From an uncultured Aquimarina sp. (GTDB taxonomy: Bacteria; Bacteroidota; Bacteroidia; Flavobacteriales; Flavobacteriaceae), in contig NZ_CANLMP010000001.1 of NCBI RefSeq assembly GCF_947492405.1, positions 1,178,001-1,242,000 on the forward strand: 64,000 bases of DNA, in the 5' to 3' direction. How positions within the stretch are numbered: position 1 is the stretch's first letter; each line of letters starts with the position of its first letter. Both the position numbers and the translations under genes were made by a program. This document shows, piece after piece, positions 50,776 through 59,500 of the stretch. A model generated the notes under the pieces. It saw only the letters and a program-made list of their open reading frames with translations. It was not told the origin of the DNA and made no database searches.

Positions 50776-52626
50776 TTACTTAACTAAATCTATAATTAAA
50801 GCTGTATTCTTAGATAAATTTACATTTTGAAGATTATTCAGTTCTTTTCCTGTTAATATTTCTTTTCCCTTGGTAAACCCGTCTAATGACTTTTTAAAAC
50901 GTTCCAAATTAAAACTAGGATAATCTTTATCACTATTGTTAATGATTATCATACTGCTTTCTGTATCTGTATACCTAAAATATACATAGACATTATCTAA
51001 AGGTTGATAATGCGTAAGTTTTCCTTGATGAATAGATGTTGCATTTTTTCTCCAGTTTAGAATAGTTTTCACATAATTGAACACATCATTTTCTTCTTTT
51101 GTTCTGCCTTGTTTAGTAAATGCATTTCTGCTATCTCCTTTCCATCCACCTGGAAAATCCTGTCGTACCTTACCATCTGGTCTTTTGTTTTTCATTAAAA
51201 TCTCATCACCATAATATATTTGAGGAATTCCTCTGGTAGTTAATGTAAAAACCATACTTAATTTTAATTTCTCTACATCCTCATTTAACAAAGCCAATAA
51301 ACGATCTACATCATGATTACCATTAAAAACCTTATTATTTCCTGGGTTTCCATACACAAAATCTTCTGCTAATGTTTTATAAAGCTCAGTAACATCACCA
51401 TCTTTTCCAAAAGCTTTTATCATAGAATAATAAAGTGCATAATCACTAATACTGTTAACATTAGAAGTATATCCATCAGTATTGGCTCCATTATTATTCC
51501 AATAGGATAAATATGATGCTCTTTCTGCCCAGGTTTCTGCTACCATATAAAAATCAGGATATTCGTCCGTGAGCGCTTTCATCCATCGAGACATTGCATC
51601 CTTATTTGGATAAGGATATGTATCAAGGCGAATACCATCAATCCCAGAATATGCAACCCACCAAATAGAGTTCTGGATCATATAAGTTGCCAAAAAATCA
51701 TTTTCCAGATTTAAATCAGGCATATTGATATCAAACCACCCTTTAGTCAATAAATCAAAATCACTAGACGATACATATGGGTCTGAAGTTGCTATGTTGG
51801 TAAAATTACTTCTTGTAAATGTGTCCCATTGATTTAACCAATCTTTTGATGGCAAATCATTCATCCACCAATGCCCTGAACCACAATGATTAAAAACTTG
51901 ATCCATAATCACTTTCATTCCTTTTTTATGTGATTGATCCACGAGTTTCTTATAATCTTCATTAGTACCTAAACGAGTATCGGTTTTATAAAAATCCGAA
52001 ATGGCATATCCATGATATGAGTATGTAGGTTGATCATTTTCTAAAAATGGATTTAACCACAAAGTAGTAACTCCTAATTCTTCTAAATAAGCAAAATTAT
52101 CAAGTACTCCTTTTATATCACCACCATGTCTACCATCATGATTTTTTCTATTTAACTTTTCCAGTGTGTCTTCTGTAGTATCATTCGTGATATCTCCATT
52201 AGCAAAACGATCTGGTGTAATCAGATAAATTACATCAGCCGGTGTAACTCCTTGACCAGCATGAGATCTATTTTCCTTTTGTTTTAATTGGTATTTGTAA
52301 ATAAACTCTTTCTTTTTATTAGTAAACGTAATAGACAAAATTCCTGGCTTTGCTTTTTTCGCAATACTAAGGTTTAGAAAAAGATAATTCTTGTTTTCTA
52401 CTTTGCTTACACTTTTTAATTTCACTCCTTGATATTGAAATGAAACATCAAAAGAGCTGATATTTTCTCCATGTAACAATAACTGTAGATCCGGGTTATG
52501 CATTCCTGTCCACCAAAATGGAGGTTCTACATGAGTTAATATTTCCGATTGTTGCCCTTGGCTCAAAAAAGAAGTTGATAAGCCAATAATAAAGAGCAAT
52601 AATACTTTTTTTGAATACGATTTCAT
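50776..52626 (-). CDS. SusA-like GH13 neopullulanase / cyclomaltodextrinase
   Basis: This 616-residue secreted enzyme has a signal peptide (LLLFIIGLSTSFLSQGQ), an N-terminal Ig-like cyclomaltodextrinase domain (about 25-125; HVEPPFWWTGMHNPDLQLLLHG) and the (beta/alpha)8 GH13 domain. Catalytic residues: Asp335 in GIRLD, Glu364 in MVAET and Asp439 in NGNHD. Other conserved regions are DQVFNH and HGGDIKGV. It ends with a C-terminal beta domain. The combination matches SusA-type alpha-glucan hydrolases, which split starch or cyclodextrin-derived oligosaccharides in the periplasm. No susCD pair is adjacent. It is divergent from a LytS/LytTR pair, with shared repeated motifs between them. Confidence 0.92.
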   Translation of the reverse strand: MKSYSKKVLLLFIIGLSTSFLSQGQQSEILTHVEPPFWWTGMHNPDLQLLLHGENISSFDVSFQYQGVKLKSVSKVENKNYLFLNLSIAKKAKPGILSITFTNKKKEFIYKYQLKQKENRSHAGQGVTPADVIYLITPDRFANGDITNDTTEDTLEKLNRKNHDGRHGGDIKGVLDNFAYLEELGVTTLWLNPFLENDQPTYSYHGYAISDFYKTDTRLGTNEDYKKLVDQSHKKGMKVIMDQVFNHCGSGHWWMNDLPSKDWLNQWDTFTRSNFTNIATSDPYVSSSDFDLLTKGWFDINMPDLNLENDFLATYMIQNSIWWVAYSGIDGIRLDTYPYPNKDAMSRWMKALTDEYPDFYMVAETWAERASYLSYWNNNGANTDGYTSNVNSISDYALYYSMIKAFGKDGDVTELYKTLAEDFVYGNPGNNKVFNGNHDVDRLLALLNEDVEKLKLSMVFTLTTRGIPQIYYGDEILMKNKRPDGKVRQDFPGGWKGDSRNAFTKQGRTKEENDVFNYVKTILNWRKNATSIHQGKLTHYQPLDNVYVYFRYTDTESSMIIINNSDKDYPSFNLERFKKSLDGFTKGKEILTGKELNNLQNVNLSKNTALIIDLVK

Positions 52627-52671
52627 TGATATAATTTTAATTGTTTCAGTCGCTAATTACTACATACTGCA

Positions 52672-52810
52672 GATAAACAACAACTTGATTATACCGATAA
52701 CTGTATTTCAGGATAAACAACTGAGAATGGCAATAATCCTATAAACTCATAATGATCCGAAATAGGAAATGTATTTTCTGTAGTATGTATTATATTGCTG
52801 GTTGTTTATC
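52672..52810. promoter_or_regulatory. Three copies of GATAAACAAC between GH13 and the LytS/LytTR genes
   Basis: GATAAACAAC occurs at 52672-52681 and 52712-52721 on the plus strand and at 52801-52810 on the minus strand. Copies 2 and 3 are part of a longer 15-bp perfect inverted repeat (TTCAGGATAAACAAC at 52707-52721, complement at 52801-52815). The three sites lie within 140 bp of a divergent promoter region, which suggests a shared operator. The downstream LytTR regulator is the nearest candidate binder. Confidence 0.55.
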
Positions 52811-52872
52811 CTGAATTTTGTTTTTTTATTCAATTTTTTCAGATTTTAGACACTTTAGTTTAACTACACCTA

Positions 52873-53940
52873 ATGATGTATTCTCCTATAAAGAATCTAT
52901 TTTCCAATCGAATTGTCATCCATGTATTATATTGGATAGGATTAATTGTTTTTTTTGGTATCACCTGGGGAACTTATGATAATGATTATGTACGTTCGTT
53001 TACAATTCAAACATTTAGTTTACCGGCAAGAATGATACTCGTATATATATCACTATATATATTATTACCAAAGATTTTTATCAAAAGAAAATTCATCACT
53101 TTTATCATTTCATATATTATAGTACTCATAATCATAAGTATTTGTATTCAAAGATCAATTATTTTCTTTTATGTGCAACCTAACTACCTTCCAGGATGGC
53201 ATAGTGAAGGATATTTTATCATTACAGAATTAGTCAATACTATTTTGGATGTTAATATAGCCGCAATCATTCCATTGGGAATGAGTTTTTTTAAATTTTA
53301 CTATAATTCACAACAAAAAGCATTAACACTTGAAAAAGAAAAAATAGAAGCCGAACTTATTCAACTACGAAATCAAGTACATCCACACTTTTTATTTAAC
53401 ACACTTAATAGTTTATATGCACTTATTATTAGAAAGTCTGATGCTGCCGAAACCGCAGTATTAAAACTTTCCAGGTTAATGCGATATATGTTATATGAAG
53501 CTAATGTTCCTAAAGTTTCATTAACTAAAGAAATTGAATACTTAAAAAACTATGTAGACCTCGAAAAATTACGATTTGATACTACAATTGATGTTAGTTT
53601 CAATTCTGAAATAGATAAAGAGTACGAAATATCTCCTTTTTTACTAATTCCATTTGTAGAAAATGCGTTTAAACATGGAGCTTCATCTTCAAAAAAATCT
53701 TGGATCGTTATTAATTTATTTGCTAAGCAAGAAGAGTTAGTAATGTTAGTAGAAAACGCTAAATTAATTAATAACAATAAGCAGCAAGAACTAGTTGGTG
53801 GTATTGGGTTTAAAAATGTAAAAAAAAGATTAGATCTTTTATACCCCGATAAATATTCATTAAGCATTGAAGATAATGAATTATCATATGAAATTATTTT
53901 GAAAGTAAATCTTACTAAAATTGTTCTAAATGAATACTAA
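52873..53940 (+). CDS. LytS-type sensor histidine kinase (His_kinase family)
   Basis: This 355-residue protein has four N-terminal transmembrane segments (about residues 12-140), then a short coiled coil and the His_kinase phosphoacceptor box QVHPHFLFNTLNSLYAL, with His170 as the probable phosphorylated residue. The ATPase domain has the N-box PFLLIPFVENAFKHGA and the G-box GGIGFKNVKKRLDLLY. It overlaps the response regulator gene by 11 nt, so the two are translationally coupled. The signal is unknown; the short extracytoplasmic loops suggest sensing within the membrane. Confidence 0.92.
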   Translation: MMYSPIKNLFSNRIVIHVLYWIGLIVFFGITWGTYDNDYVRSFTIQTFSLPARMILVYISLYILLPKIFIKRKFITFIISYIIVLIIISICIQRSIIFFYVQPNYLPGWHSEGYFIITELVNTILDVNIAAIIPLGMSFFKFYYNSQQKALTLEKEKIEAELIQLRNQVHPHFLFNTLNSLYALIIRKSDAAETAVLKLSRLMRYMLYEANVPKVSLTKEIEYLKNYVDLEKLRFDTTIDVSFNSEIDKEYEISPFLLIPFVENAFKHGASSSKKSWIVINLFAKQEELVMLVENAKLINNNKQQELVGGIGFKNVKKRLDLLYPDKYSLSIEDNELSYEIILKVNLTKIVLNEY

Positions 53941-54661
53941 AATCAAATGTCTGATTGTAGATGATGAACCATTGGCTAGGGAAATTATCGAAACTTATAT
54001 TTCGAGAATTGATCATTTAGAGTTAATAGCATCCTGTGCAAATGCGTTAGAAGCGTTTAATATTATTGCTGATAAAAAAATAGATTTAATTTTTCTGGAT
54101 ATTCAAATGCCTGATTTAACCGGAATTGATTTTTTAAAAGATCTAAGCCCTTCTCCAAAAGTTATTTTTACAACAGCTTACAGTGATTATGCTGTGGATG
54201 CATTTAATCTCGAAGCCATTGATTATCTATTAAAACCTATCGAATTTTCAAGGTTTTTAAAATCTGTTAATAAAGTACTTAAGCTTTCAAAAGCTACTTC
54301 TACTCTACTCGAATCATCAAGTAACACCGAGGAAGAAGCTAACTATCAAGATATTTTTATTTATCTCAAAGTTGAGAAAAAAATGCAAAAAATATTCTTA
54401 AAAAATATTCTTTTCATAGAAAGTTTAAAAAACTATATAAAAATAAAAACTTCTGATAGAGAAATAATCGCTTATAAAAGTATCAGTAGTATAGAGAATG
54501 TCTTGCCTAGTGCGCGATTTCTAAGAGTACATCGTTCTTTTATTATTGGTATTGATCATATTGATTCTTTTTCTACTACAGAAATTGAATTGAAAGGAAT
54601 CAAAATACCAGTGGGCAGAAACTATAAAACTTCTGTTAAAGAAAAACTTGGTTATTTTTAA
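53930..54661 (+). CDS. LytTR-family response regulator
   Basis: This 243-residue protein has a receiver domain (CLIVDDEPLAREII, phospho-Asp57 in LIFLDIQMP, Lys in YLLKPIEFSRFL) and a C-terminal LytTR DNA-binding domain (about 140-240; IFLKNILFIESLKNYIKI...RFLRVHRSFIIGIDHIDSF, GRNYKTSVKEKL). It is the partner of the LytS kinase with which it overlaps. LytTR regulators bind direct repeats, and the repeated 10-mer upstream of the kinase gene may be its site. A small ORF on the opposite strand follows. Confidence 0.93.
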   Translation: MNTKIKCLIVDDEPLAREIIETYISRIDHLELIASCANALEAFNIIADKKIDLIFLDIQMPDLTGIDFLKDLSPSPKVIFTTAYSDYAVDAFNLEAIDYLLKPIEFSRFLKSVNKVLKLSKATSTLLESSSNTEEEANYQDIFIYLKVEKKMQKIFLKNILFIESLKNYIKIKTSDREIIAYKSISSIENVLPSARFLRVHRSFIIGIDHIDSFSTTEIELKGIKIPVGRNYKTSVKEKLGYF

Positions 54662-54679
54662 GGTCTTGACATATTAAAT

Positions 54680-54811
54680 TCATCCATTTAGAAACTCATC
54701 AGTTTCTAAAGAAAATTCTTCTATTTCTAAAGAAAATTTTTCTGTTGTATTAGAAAAAGAAATTATAAAAATTGCCACAATCATCAGGTATATTTCTGCT
54801 ACTCTATTCAT
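54680..54811 (-). CDS. Possible 43-aa secreted or membrane peptide
   Basis: An ATG at 54811 opens 43 codons ending in TGA at 54680. The first 20 residues (MNRVAEIYLMIVAIFIISFS) form a hydrophobic helix or signal. The rest is an acidic amphipathic stretch with a tandem repeat (EKFSLEIEE, EFSLETDE). It is convergent with the LytTR regulator gene. No strong -33/-7 promoter is present: TAACTTTA with an upstream TTG at 23 nt is only a partial match. I cannot show coding selection from one copy, so it may be a chance ORF. Confidence 0.35.
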   Translation of the reverse strand: MNRVAEIYLMIVAIFIISFSNTTEKFSLEIEEFSLETDEFLNG

Positions 54812-54931
54812 AATTAAACTTTTAATTTATTGTAATAAAGTTACATCAAAAACTTCTGTATAAACACAACAATATTAGCGGATATCTATTCGATATTAAC
54901 TCTGCTAAATACTATAATTATTTTATAAGCA

Positions 54932-54958
54932 AAAAGCAGCATGGTTAGTGCTGCTTTT
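54932..54958 (-). terminator. Terminator of the 54986 gene
   Basis: AAAAGCAGCA (54932-54941) pairs with 54949-54958. On the minus strand the stem is followed by T-rich sequence, 28 nt after the stop. Confidence 0.85.
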
Positions 54959-54985
54959 CGAGTGGTTGAGTTAATAATGAAACAA

Positions 54986-55570
54986 TTAAATACTAACTTT
55001 CTTTATAAACGTTCTATCCTTTAAGGAGAAATGTAATTGGTATTCTCCTTTTGGCATTTTTGAAAAATCATATGTCTTCTTTAGAAGCGCTTTTTCATAA
55101 CCGATAATCTCTTCTAACACTCTCCATTCACTATCGTAAATGATAAGGTCAACTGGCGCTTTTTCTGTATTATTAAACATTACTTTCATAAGATCGTTTT
55201 CTACACTTACAAGTGGTTTAAATACAGTTACAGCAGAAGTATTGATTAAAGAAACTCCTTTTTTATTTTTCAATAAAGGTGTAACCTTTACTTCATACAA
55301 AGATTCGGTTTCTACAAAATACACACCATCAGGTACATTATTTAAATTAAAATATTTCTGATAGTTTGGCGTAGCTTCTAAAGTAACGTTGAATAAAATT
55401 TCACCGTAATAATCTTTAAGGAATAATTTTTCTCCTTTTACAACTTCTGTCAATGATACAGTAACCATGGACGAATTGTTTATCTCTACTGATACTCTTC
55501 CGGCTGCATTAGCAATATTGCTTGTGGTGATAACTAATGCTAGCAAACAAAGGTTAATTACTCTTTTCAT
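54986..55570 (-). CDS. Secreted beta-sandwich protein, unknown function
   Basis: This 194-residue protein has a signal peptide (MKRVINLCLLALVITTSNIANA). Two related halves of about 85 residues follow: VSVEINNSSMVTVSLTEVVKGEKLFLKDYYGEILF and LVSVENDLMKVMFNNTEKAPVDLIIYDSEWRVLEE, each ending in a turn and a strand with the pattern NVPDGVYFVE / KMPKGEYQLHF. This resembles DUF3244/Por-secretion-like Ig domains without the canonical sorting residues. Function unknown. It has its own -7 box and terminator. It is divergent from an AraC regulator. Confidence 0.7.
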   Translation of the reverse strand: MKRVINLCLLALVITTSNIANAAGRVSVEINNSSMVTVSLTEVVKGEKLFLKDYYGEILFNVTLEATPNYQKYFNLNNVPDGVYFVETESLYEVKVTPLLKNKKGVSLINTSAVTVFKPLVSVENDLMKVMFNNTEKAPVDLIIYDSEWRVLEEIIGYEKALLKKTYDFSKMPKGEYQLHFSLKDRTFIKKVSI

Positions 55571-55604
55571 AACTTAGGTTTTTGTTGTTGTTAATATTTT
55601 ACGA

Positions 55605-55652
55605 TGCAAATATAGTGCAGTGATTAAATACAGAAATACAACTATATTTGCA
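55605..55652. promoter_or_regulatory. Divergent pair of -7 boxes within a 12-bp inverted repeat
   Basis: TGCAAATATAGT (55605-55616) and ACTATATTTGCA (55641-55652) are perfect inverted repeats, 24 nt apart. Each carries TATATTTG pointing outward: minus strand 55614-55607 for the gene at 55570, plus strand 55643-55650 for the AraC gene at 55797. Both genes would then be controlled from one 50-bp region. No TTG element is at the usual distance. Confidence 0.5.
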
Positions 55653-55796
55653 TATATATGTTCTATTTTAACATGTGAAATTACTTTAAAACCCTATTCA
55701 AGTTAATTTAACATATGATTTAAAAAATTTCACATTTTATTAACGTGATAAATACGTTATATTTACAAAATAGTATTAAGGAGAAAATTCCCCGGT

Positions 55797-56672
55797 ATGA
55801 AAAAAAGTATTAAACCATCTCTAGAAAAAATAGTTCCTGAATTTGGAAGCTCTTTTTATTATGAAAATTTTTCTAAAGAGAAAATGAATAAAGCCCCTGT
55901 TTGGCATTACCATCCAGAAATTGAAATTGTATACGTTAATGGAGGAACAGGAAAACGACAAATAGGTAGCCACATGTCATATTATAGAAATGGAGCACTC
56001 ATACTTATCGGCTCTAATCTACCGCATTGTGGTTTTACTGATAGCTTAACGCAAAATAAGAGTGAAACCATTATACAAATGTTACCAGATTTTCTGGGCA
56101 ATTCCTTTTTTAACGTTCCCGAAATGAGTGGAGTTAACCGATTATTGGAACAAGCTAAAAAAGGTATTGTATTTCATGGCGATACCAAACGTAGGATTGG
56201 AGCAAGAATTGAAGCGTTAGCCATGTTAGATCCTTTTGACAGATTACTTGGTATTCTTAAAGTTTTTAAAGAAATGCAGCAAACTAAAGATTATTCGATT
56301 CTGAATGCAGAGGGTTTTGTTATTGAGACATCATTACAGGACAATAATCGTATTAATCTTATCTTCAATTTTGTTCAGGAAGAATTTACCCGCCAAATCC
56401 CTTTAGATGAAATTGCTGATAAAGTAAGTATGAGTGTGCCAGGGTTTTGTAGATACTTCAAAAAAAATACTGGAAAAACTTTTATCCAATTTGTAAATGA
56501 ATATAGACTGGTACACGCTGCTAAACTATTACATGAAAAACAAACTAGTATTACGGATATTTGTTATGAAAGTGGTTTTAGTAATTTTTCGCATTTTAAT
56601 AAACTTTTCAAGCAATTCTCAGGAAAAACACCAAGTACTTACAGAAATGAATTAAAATATGTAGTTTCTTAG
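55797..56672 (+). CDS. AraC-family regulator with N-terminal cupin
   Basis: This 291-residue protein starts with a cupin sensory domain (about 20-110; WHYHPEIEIVYVNGGTGKRQIG...NLPHCG, with the metal-type His residues). The C-terminal double HTH is IPLDEIADKVSMSVPGFCRYFKKNTGKTFIQFVNEYRL and SITDICYESGFSNFSHFNKLFKQFSGKTPSTYR. Such cupin-AraC regulators usually respond to sugars. Its end overlaps the convergent tsaC gene by 4 nt. Target genes are not clear; the divergent secreted protein is one candidate. Confidence 0.9.
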   Translation: MKKSIKPSLEKIVPEFGSSFYYENFSKEKMNKAPVWHYHPEIEIVYVNGGTGKRQIGSHMSYYRNGALILIGSNLPHCGFTDSLTQNKSETIIQMLPDFLGNSFFNVPEMSGVNRLLEQAKKGIVFHGDTKRRIGARIEALAMLDPFDRLLGILKVFKEMQQTKDYSILNAEGFVIETSLQDNNRINLIFNFVQEEFTRQIPLDEIADKVSMSVPGFCRYFKKNTGKTFIQFVNEYRLVHAAKLLHEKQTSITDICYESGFSNFSHFNKLFKQFSGKTPSTYRNELKYVVS

Positions 56673-57289
56673 ATAATATCGATTGCTCCTTTTCCTTCTC
56701 GTACAAGAACCGGTTCACCGCTAGTAAGATCAATTACAGTAGAAGCCATATTATCTCCATAACCTCCATCGATAACAATATCTACAAGGTTATCCCATTT
56801 TTCCAATATTAATTCTGGATCTGTGGTATACTCTATAACCTCATCTTCGTCATAAATCGAAGTAGATACTATAGGGTTTCCTAAATTTTCTACAATAGTC
56901 TTACAAATATTATTATCTGGAACACGAATTCCCACCGTTTTTTTCTTCTTAAAAACCGTAGGTAAATTATTACTACCCGGAAGTATAAATGTATACGGAC
57001 CAGGAAGTGTCCTTTTTAATAATTTGAAAGTACTATTATCTATTTGCTTTACGTAATCAGATAAATTACTTAAATCGCTACAAATAAAAGAGAAATTCGC
57101 TTTTGCAAGTTTCACTCCTTTAATATGAGCAACACGTTCCAAAGCTCGATTATTAGTAATATCACATCCCAAACCATATACGGTATCCGTAGGATAAATT
57201 ACCAATCCACCATTACGCAGGCAATCAACTACCTTTTGTATTTCTCTTGGATTTGGGTTTTCATTATATAATTTTATAAGCTCTGCCAT
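56669..57289 (-). CDS. tsaC: L-threonylcarbamoyladenylate synthase (Sua5/YciO/YrdC)
   Basis: This 206-residue single-domain YrdC-fold enzyme opens with a conserved segment GGLVIYPTDTVYGLGCD (about residues 28-44) and has LPGPYTFIL, VGIRVPDN and STSIYDEDEVIEYT. These residues line the ATP, threonine and bicarbonate pocket. It makes threonylcarbamoyl-AMP, the first step of t6A37 synthesis in ANN-decoding tRNAs, in the cytoplasm. The length corresponds to TsaC/YciO rather than full Sua5, since there is no C-terminal SUA5 domain. A YciO-like paralogue function cannot be excluded. Confidence 0.88.
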   Translation of the reverse strand: MAELIKLYNENPNPREIQKVVDCLRNGGLVIYPTDTVYGLGCDITNNRALERVAHIKGVKLAKANFSFICSDLSNLSDYVKQIDNSTFKLLKRTLPGPYTFILPGSNNLPTVFKKKKTVGIRVPDNNICKTIVENLGNPIVSTSIYDEDEVIEYTTDPELILEKWDNLVDIVIDGGYGDNMASTVIDLTSGEPVLVREGKGAIDII

Positions 57290-57493
57290 ATTAGATTTAA
57301 GTAGTATAAAGATACGGTTTTAAACTAAATTTTTGTCTTAAAATACTTGTATTTACTATTTAGTAAAAAAGCTTTAATGTATATTAATAACAAACCATTT
57401 GGTTTATTTCATAGATATAAATACTATATTATCTGTGTTTTCGTATTTTTTGTAATCAAATAAATTACTTTCGCATATAAAATACTTTCAAAA

Positions 57494-58852
57494 GTGACTT
57501 TTAAAGATCTAAACTTAAGTACACAACTTCTAAATGCCCTTGATGATTTGGGGTTCGAAGTACCAACTCCAATCCAGGAACAAGCCTTCTCCACTGTAAT
57601 GTCCGGGAAAGATGTTGTAGGAATTGCACAGACTGGAACTGGTAAAACATATGCATATATGTTGCCGATACTGAGAATGCTGAAATATTCCGTACAACAA
57701 AACCCAAGAGTTTTGGTATTAGTTCCCACCAGAGAATTAGTAGTTCAGGTAGTAGATGAAATTGAAAAACTATCTACCTATATCAATGTACGCGTTACCG
57801 GTGTATACGGAGGAACTAATATCAACACCCAAAAACAAGCAGTTTCTGAGGGTCTGGATATCGTGGTTGCTACACCTGGTCGTCTCTATGATCTGGCTGT
57901 AAGCAGAGCATTACAACTAAAATCAATTCAAAAAATAGTGATTGATGAAGTAGATGTAATGTTAGATCTTGGATTTAGACATCAGTTAATGAATATTTTT
58001 GATATACTTCCGCAACAACGGCAGAATATTATGTTCTCTGCTACTATGACCGACGAAGTGGATCAAATGATTACGGAAATTTTTAGAAATCCTAAAAGGA
58101 TATCGGTAGCAAAAAGCGGTACACCCTTAGAAAATATAAAACAGTTTGGTTATAAAGTACCCAATTTCTATACAAAAGTAAATCTATTAGAGGATTTACT
58201 TTCTGATAAAGAAACCTATAACAAAACACTCATATTTGTTGGCTATAAAAAAATCGCGGATCGCCTATTCGAAGCATTAGAAAACAAGTACAAAGAAGAA
58301 ATCTGCATCATACATTCTAATAAAACACAGAATTACAGATTAAGAAGCATTGAACAGTTTAGAAAAGGAGAAAATAGAATCTTAATAGCTACAGATGTAA
58401 TGGCCAGAGGCTTAGATATAGAAAATGTGAGCCAGGTAATTAACCTAGACACTCCTGAATATCCTGAGAATTATATGCATCGAATCGGTAGAACCGGAAG
58501 AGCAGAAAAAGAAGGAGTTTCTTTTGTTCTAACTACAGAACAGGAACAAGAATATCTGGATGCTATAGAAAGTTTAATGGAAATGGAAATAGAAAAACTA
58601 CCATTACCAGAAAACATAGAAATATCTGAACAACTCACTCCAGAAGAACAACCAAAAGTTAAAGAAATATACAACCCTCATAAACGTCCTAATGATGATG
58701 AGGCCGGTGCTGCGTTTCATGAAAAATCTGTAAAAAACAGCAAAGTTAATTTAGGAGGAAAATATAAACGTGAGATAAAAAAGAAGTATAAAAAGCCAAA
58801 GACCAAAGGCGATAAAACCTTTAACCTTAAGCATAAGAAAAAGAAAAAATAA
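57494..58852 (+). CDS. DEAD-box RNA helicase (DEVD variant)
   Basis: This 452-residue helicase starts with GTG at 57494. It has the Q motif (FEVPTPIQEQA), motif I AQTGTGKT (about 45-52), motif Ia PTRELVVQ, motif Ib TPGR, motif II DEVD (151-154) in place of DEAD, SAT, and the C-terminal motifs ATDVMARGLDI and HRIGRTGRAEKEG. The last 60 residues are basic (KRPNDDEA then many Lys), as in CsdA/RhlE-like helicases that bind rRNA. It probably acts in ribosome assembly or cold adaptation. A DEVD variant is seen in a minority of DEAD-box proteins. Confidence 0.92.
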   Translation: MTFKDLNLSTQLLNALDDLGFEVPTPIQEQAFSTVMSGKDVVGIAQTGTGKTYAYMLPILRMLKYSVQQNPRVLVLVPTRELVVQVVDEIEKLSTYINVRVTGVYGGTNINTQKQAVSEGLDIVVATPGRLYDLAVSRALQLKSIQKIVIDEVDVMLDLGFRHQLMNIFDILPQQRQNIMFSATMTDEVDQMITEIFRNPKRISVAKSGTPLENIKQFGYKVPNFYTKVNLLEDLLSDKETYNKTLIFVGYKKIADRLFEALENKYKEEICIIHSNKTQNYRLRSIEQFRKGENRILIATDVMARGLDIENVSQVINLDTPEYPENYMHRIGRTGRAEKEGVSFVLTTEQEQEYLDAIESLMEMEIEKLPLPENIEISEQLTPEEQPKVKEIYNPHKRPNDDEAGAAFHEKSVKNSKVNLGGKYKREIKKKYKKPKTKGDKTFNLKHKKKKK

Positions 58853-58885
58853 TTGATTTGATAAGAAAAATGTATACTGCTAATC

Positions 58886-59497
58886 ATGGAGAACACAAAA
58901 AAACCAGCTTTTCTTAAGGGAAGTATCCAGGAATATATATACTTGTCTTATCTATACCTATTAATAGTAGGTACATTAAGTTATTCCATCTACTATTCTT
59001 TTTTAGGGATAAATATTATTAAATACTCAACAGTATTAGATATTTTATTAAGTCCTATAGTCATCTTGACAGAAAACATAAAAATTCCATTATTCATGGG
59101 TGGTTATTTATTGCTTGTAATCCTATTGATATGGTGGTTACAAAAACGAATAAAAAAGAAACTTAAAAAAGAAATCACCGAAGAAAAAGAGAGTAAATTA
59201 AAGAAACAACATGCATCTCTTCAGTACATTAAATTTTTAATACCAATTATGGGAACATTAGGTTTTTATATAGGATATGCTTTGGGAGGAGGCTACAAAA
59301 CAAATAATAATATTCAAAATGGTGATTTTAAAGTCAATAAGTTAATCGAATTTACGGATGGAAATATGCAAAAAGTAAAGTTACTTGAATTAAATAGTCA
59401 ATATGCTTTTTATGTACTAGAAAATGAAAGAAAAATATCTATTTCCCCCATTTCAGGAAACATTAAAACGATCCATAGTATAGAGCAATCCAATTAA
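58886..59497 (+). CDS. Membrane protein of unknown family
   Basis: This 203-residue protein has three hydrophobic segments (about residues 18-40, 68-90, 110-130) with a Lys/Glu-rich cytoplasmic stretch (KRIKKKLKKEITEEKESKLKKQH) between the second and third. The C-terminal 60 residues are polar. I do not recognise a family. It is 3 nt upstream of the next gene and heads a plus-strand group that includes a metal-dependent hydrolase-type membrane protein, a metallo-beta-lactamase and an ABC exporter. Confidence 0.65.
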   Translation: MENTKKPAFLKGSIQEYIYLSYLYLLIVGTLSYSIYYSFLGINIIKYSTVLDILLSPIVILTENIKIPLFMGGYLLLVILLIWWLQKRIKKKLKKEITEEKESKLKKQHASLQYIKFLIPIMGTLGFYIGYALGGGYKTNNNIQNGDFKVNKLIEFTDGNMQKVKLLELNSQYAFYVLENERKISISPISGNIKTIHSIEQSN

Positions 59498-59500
59498 TTC

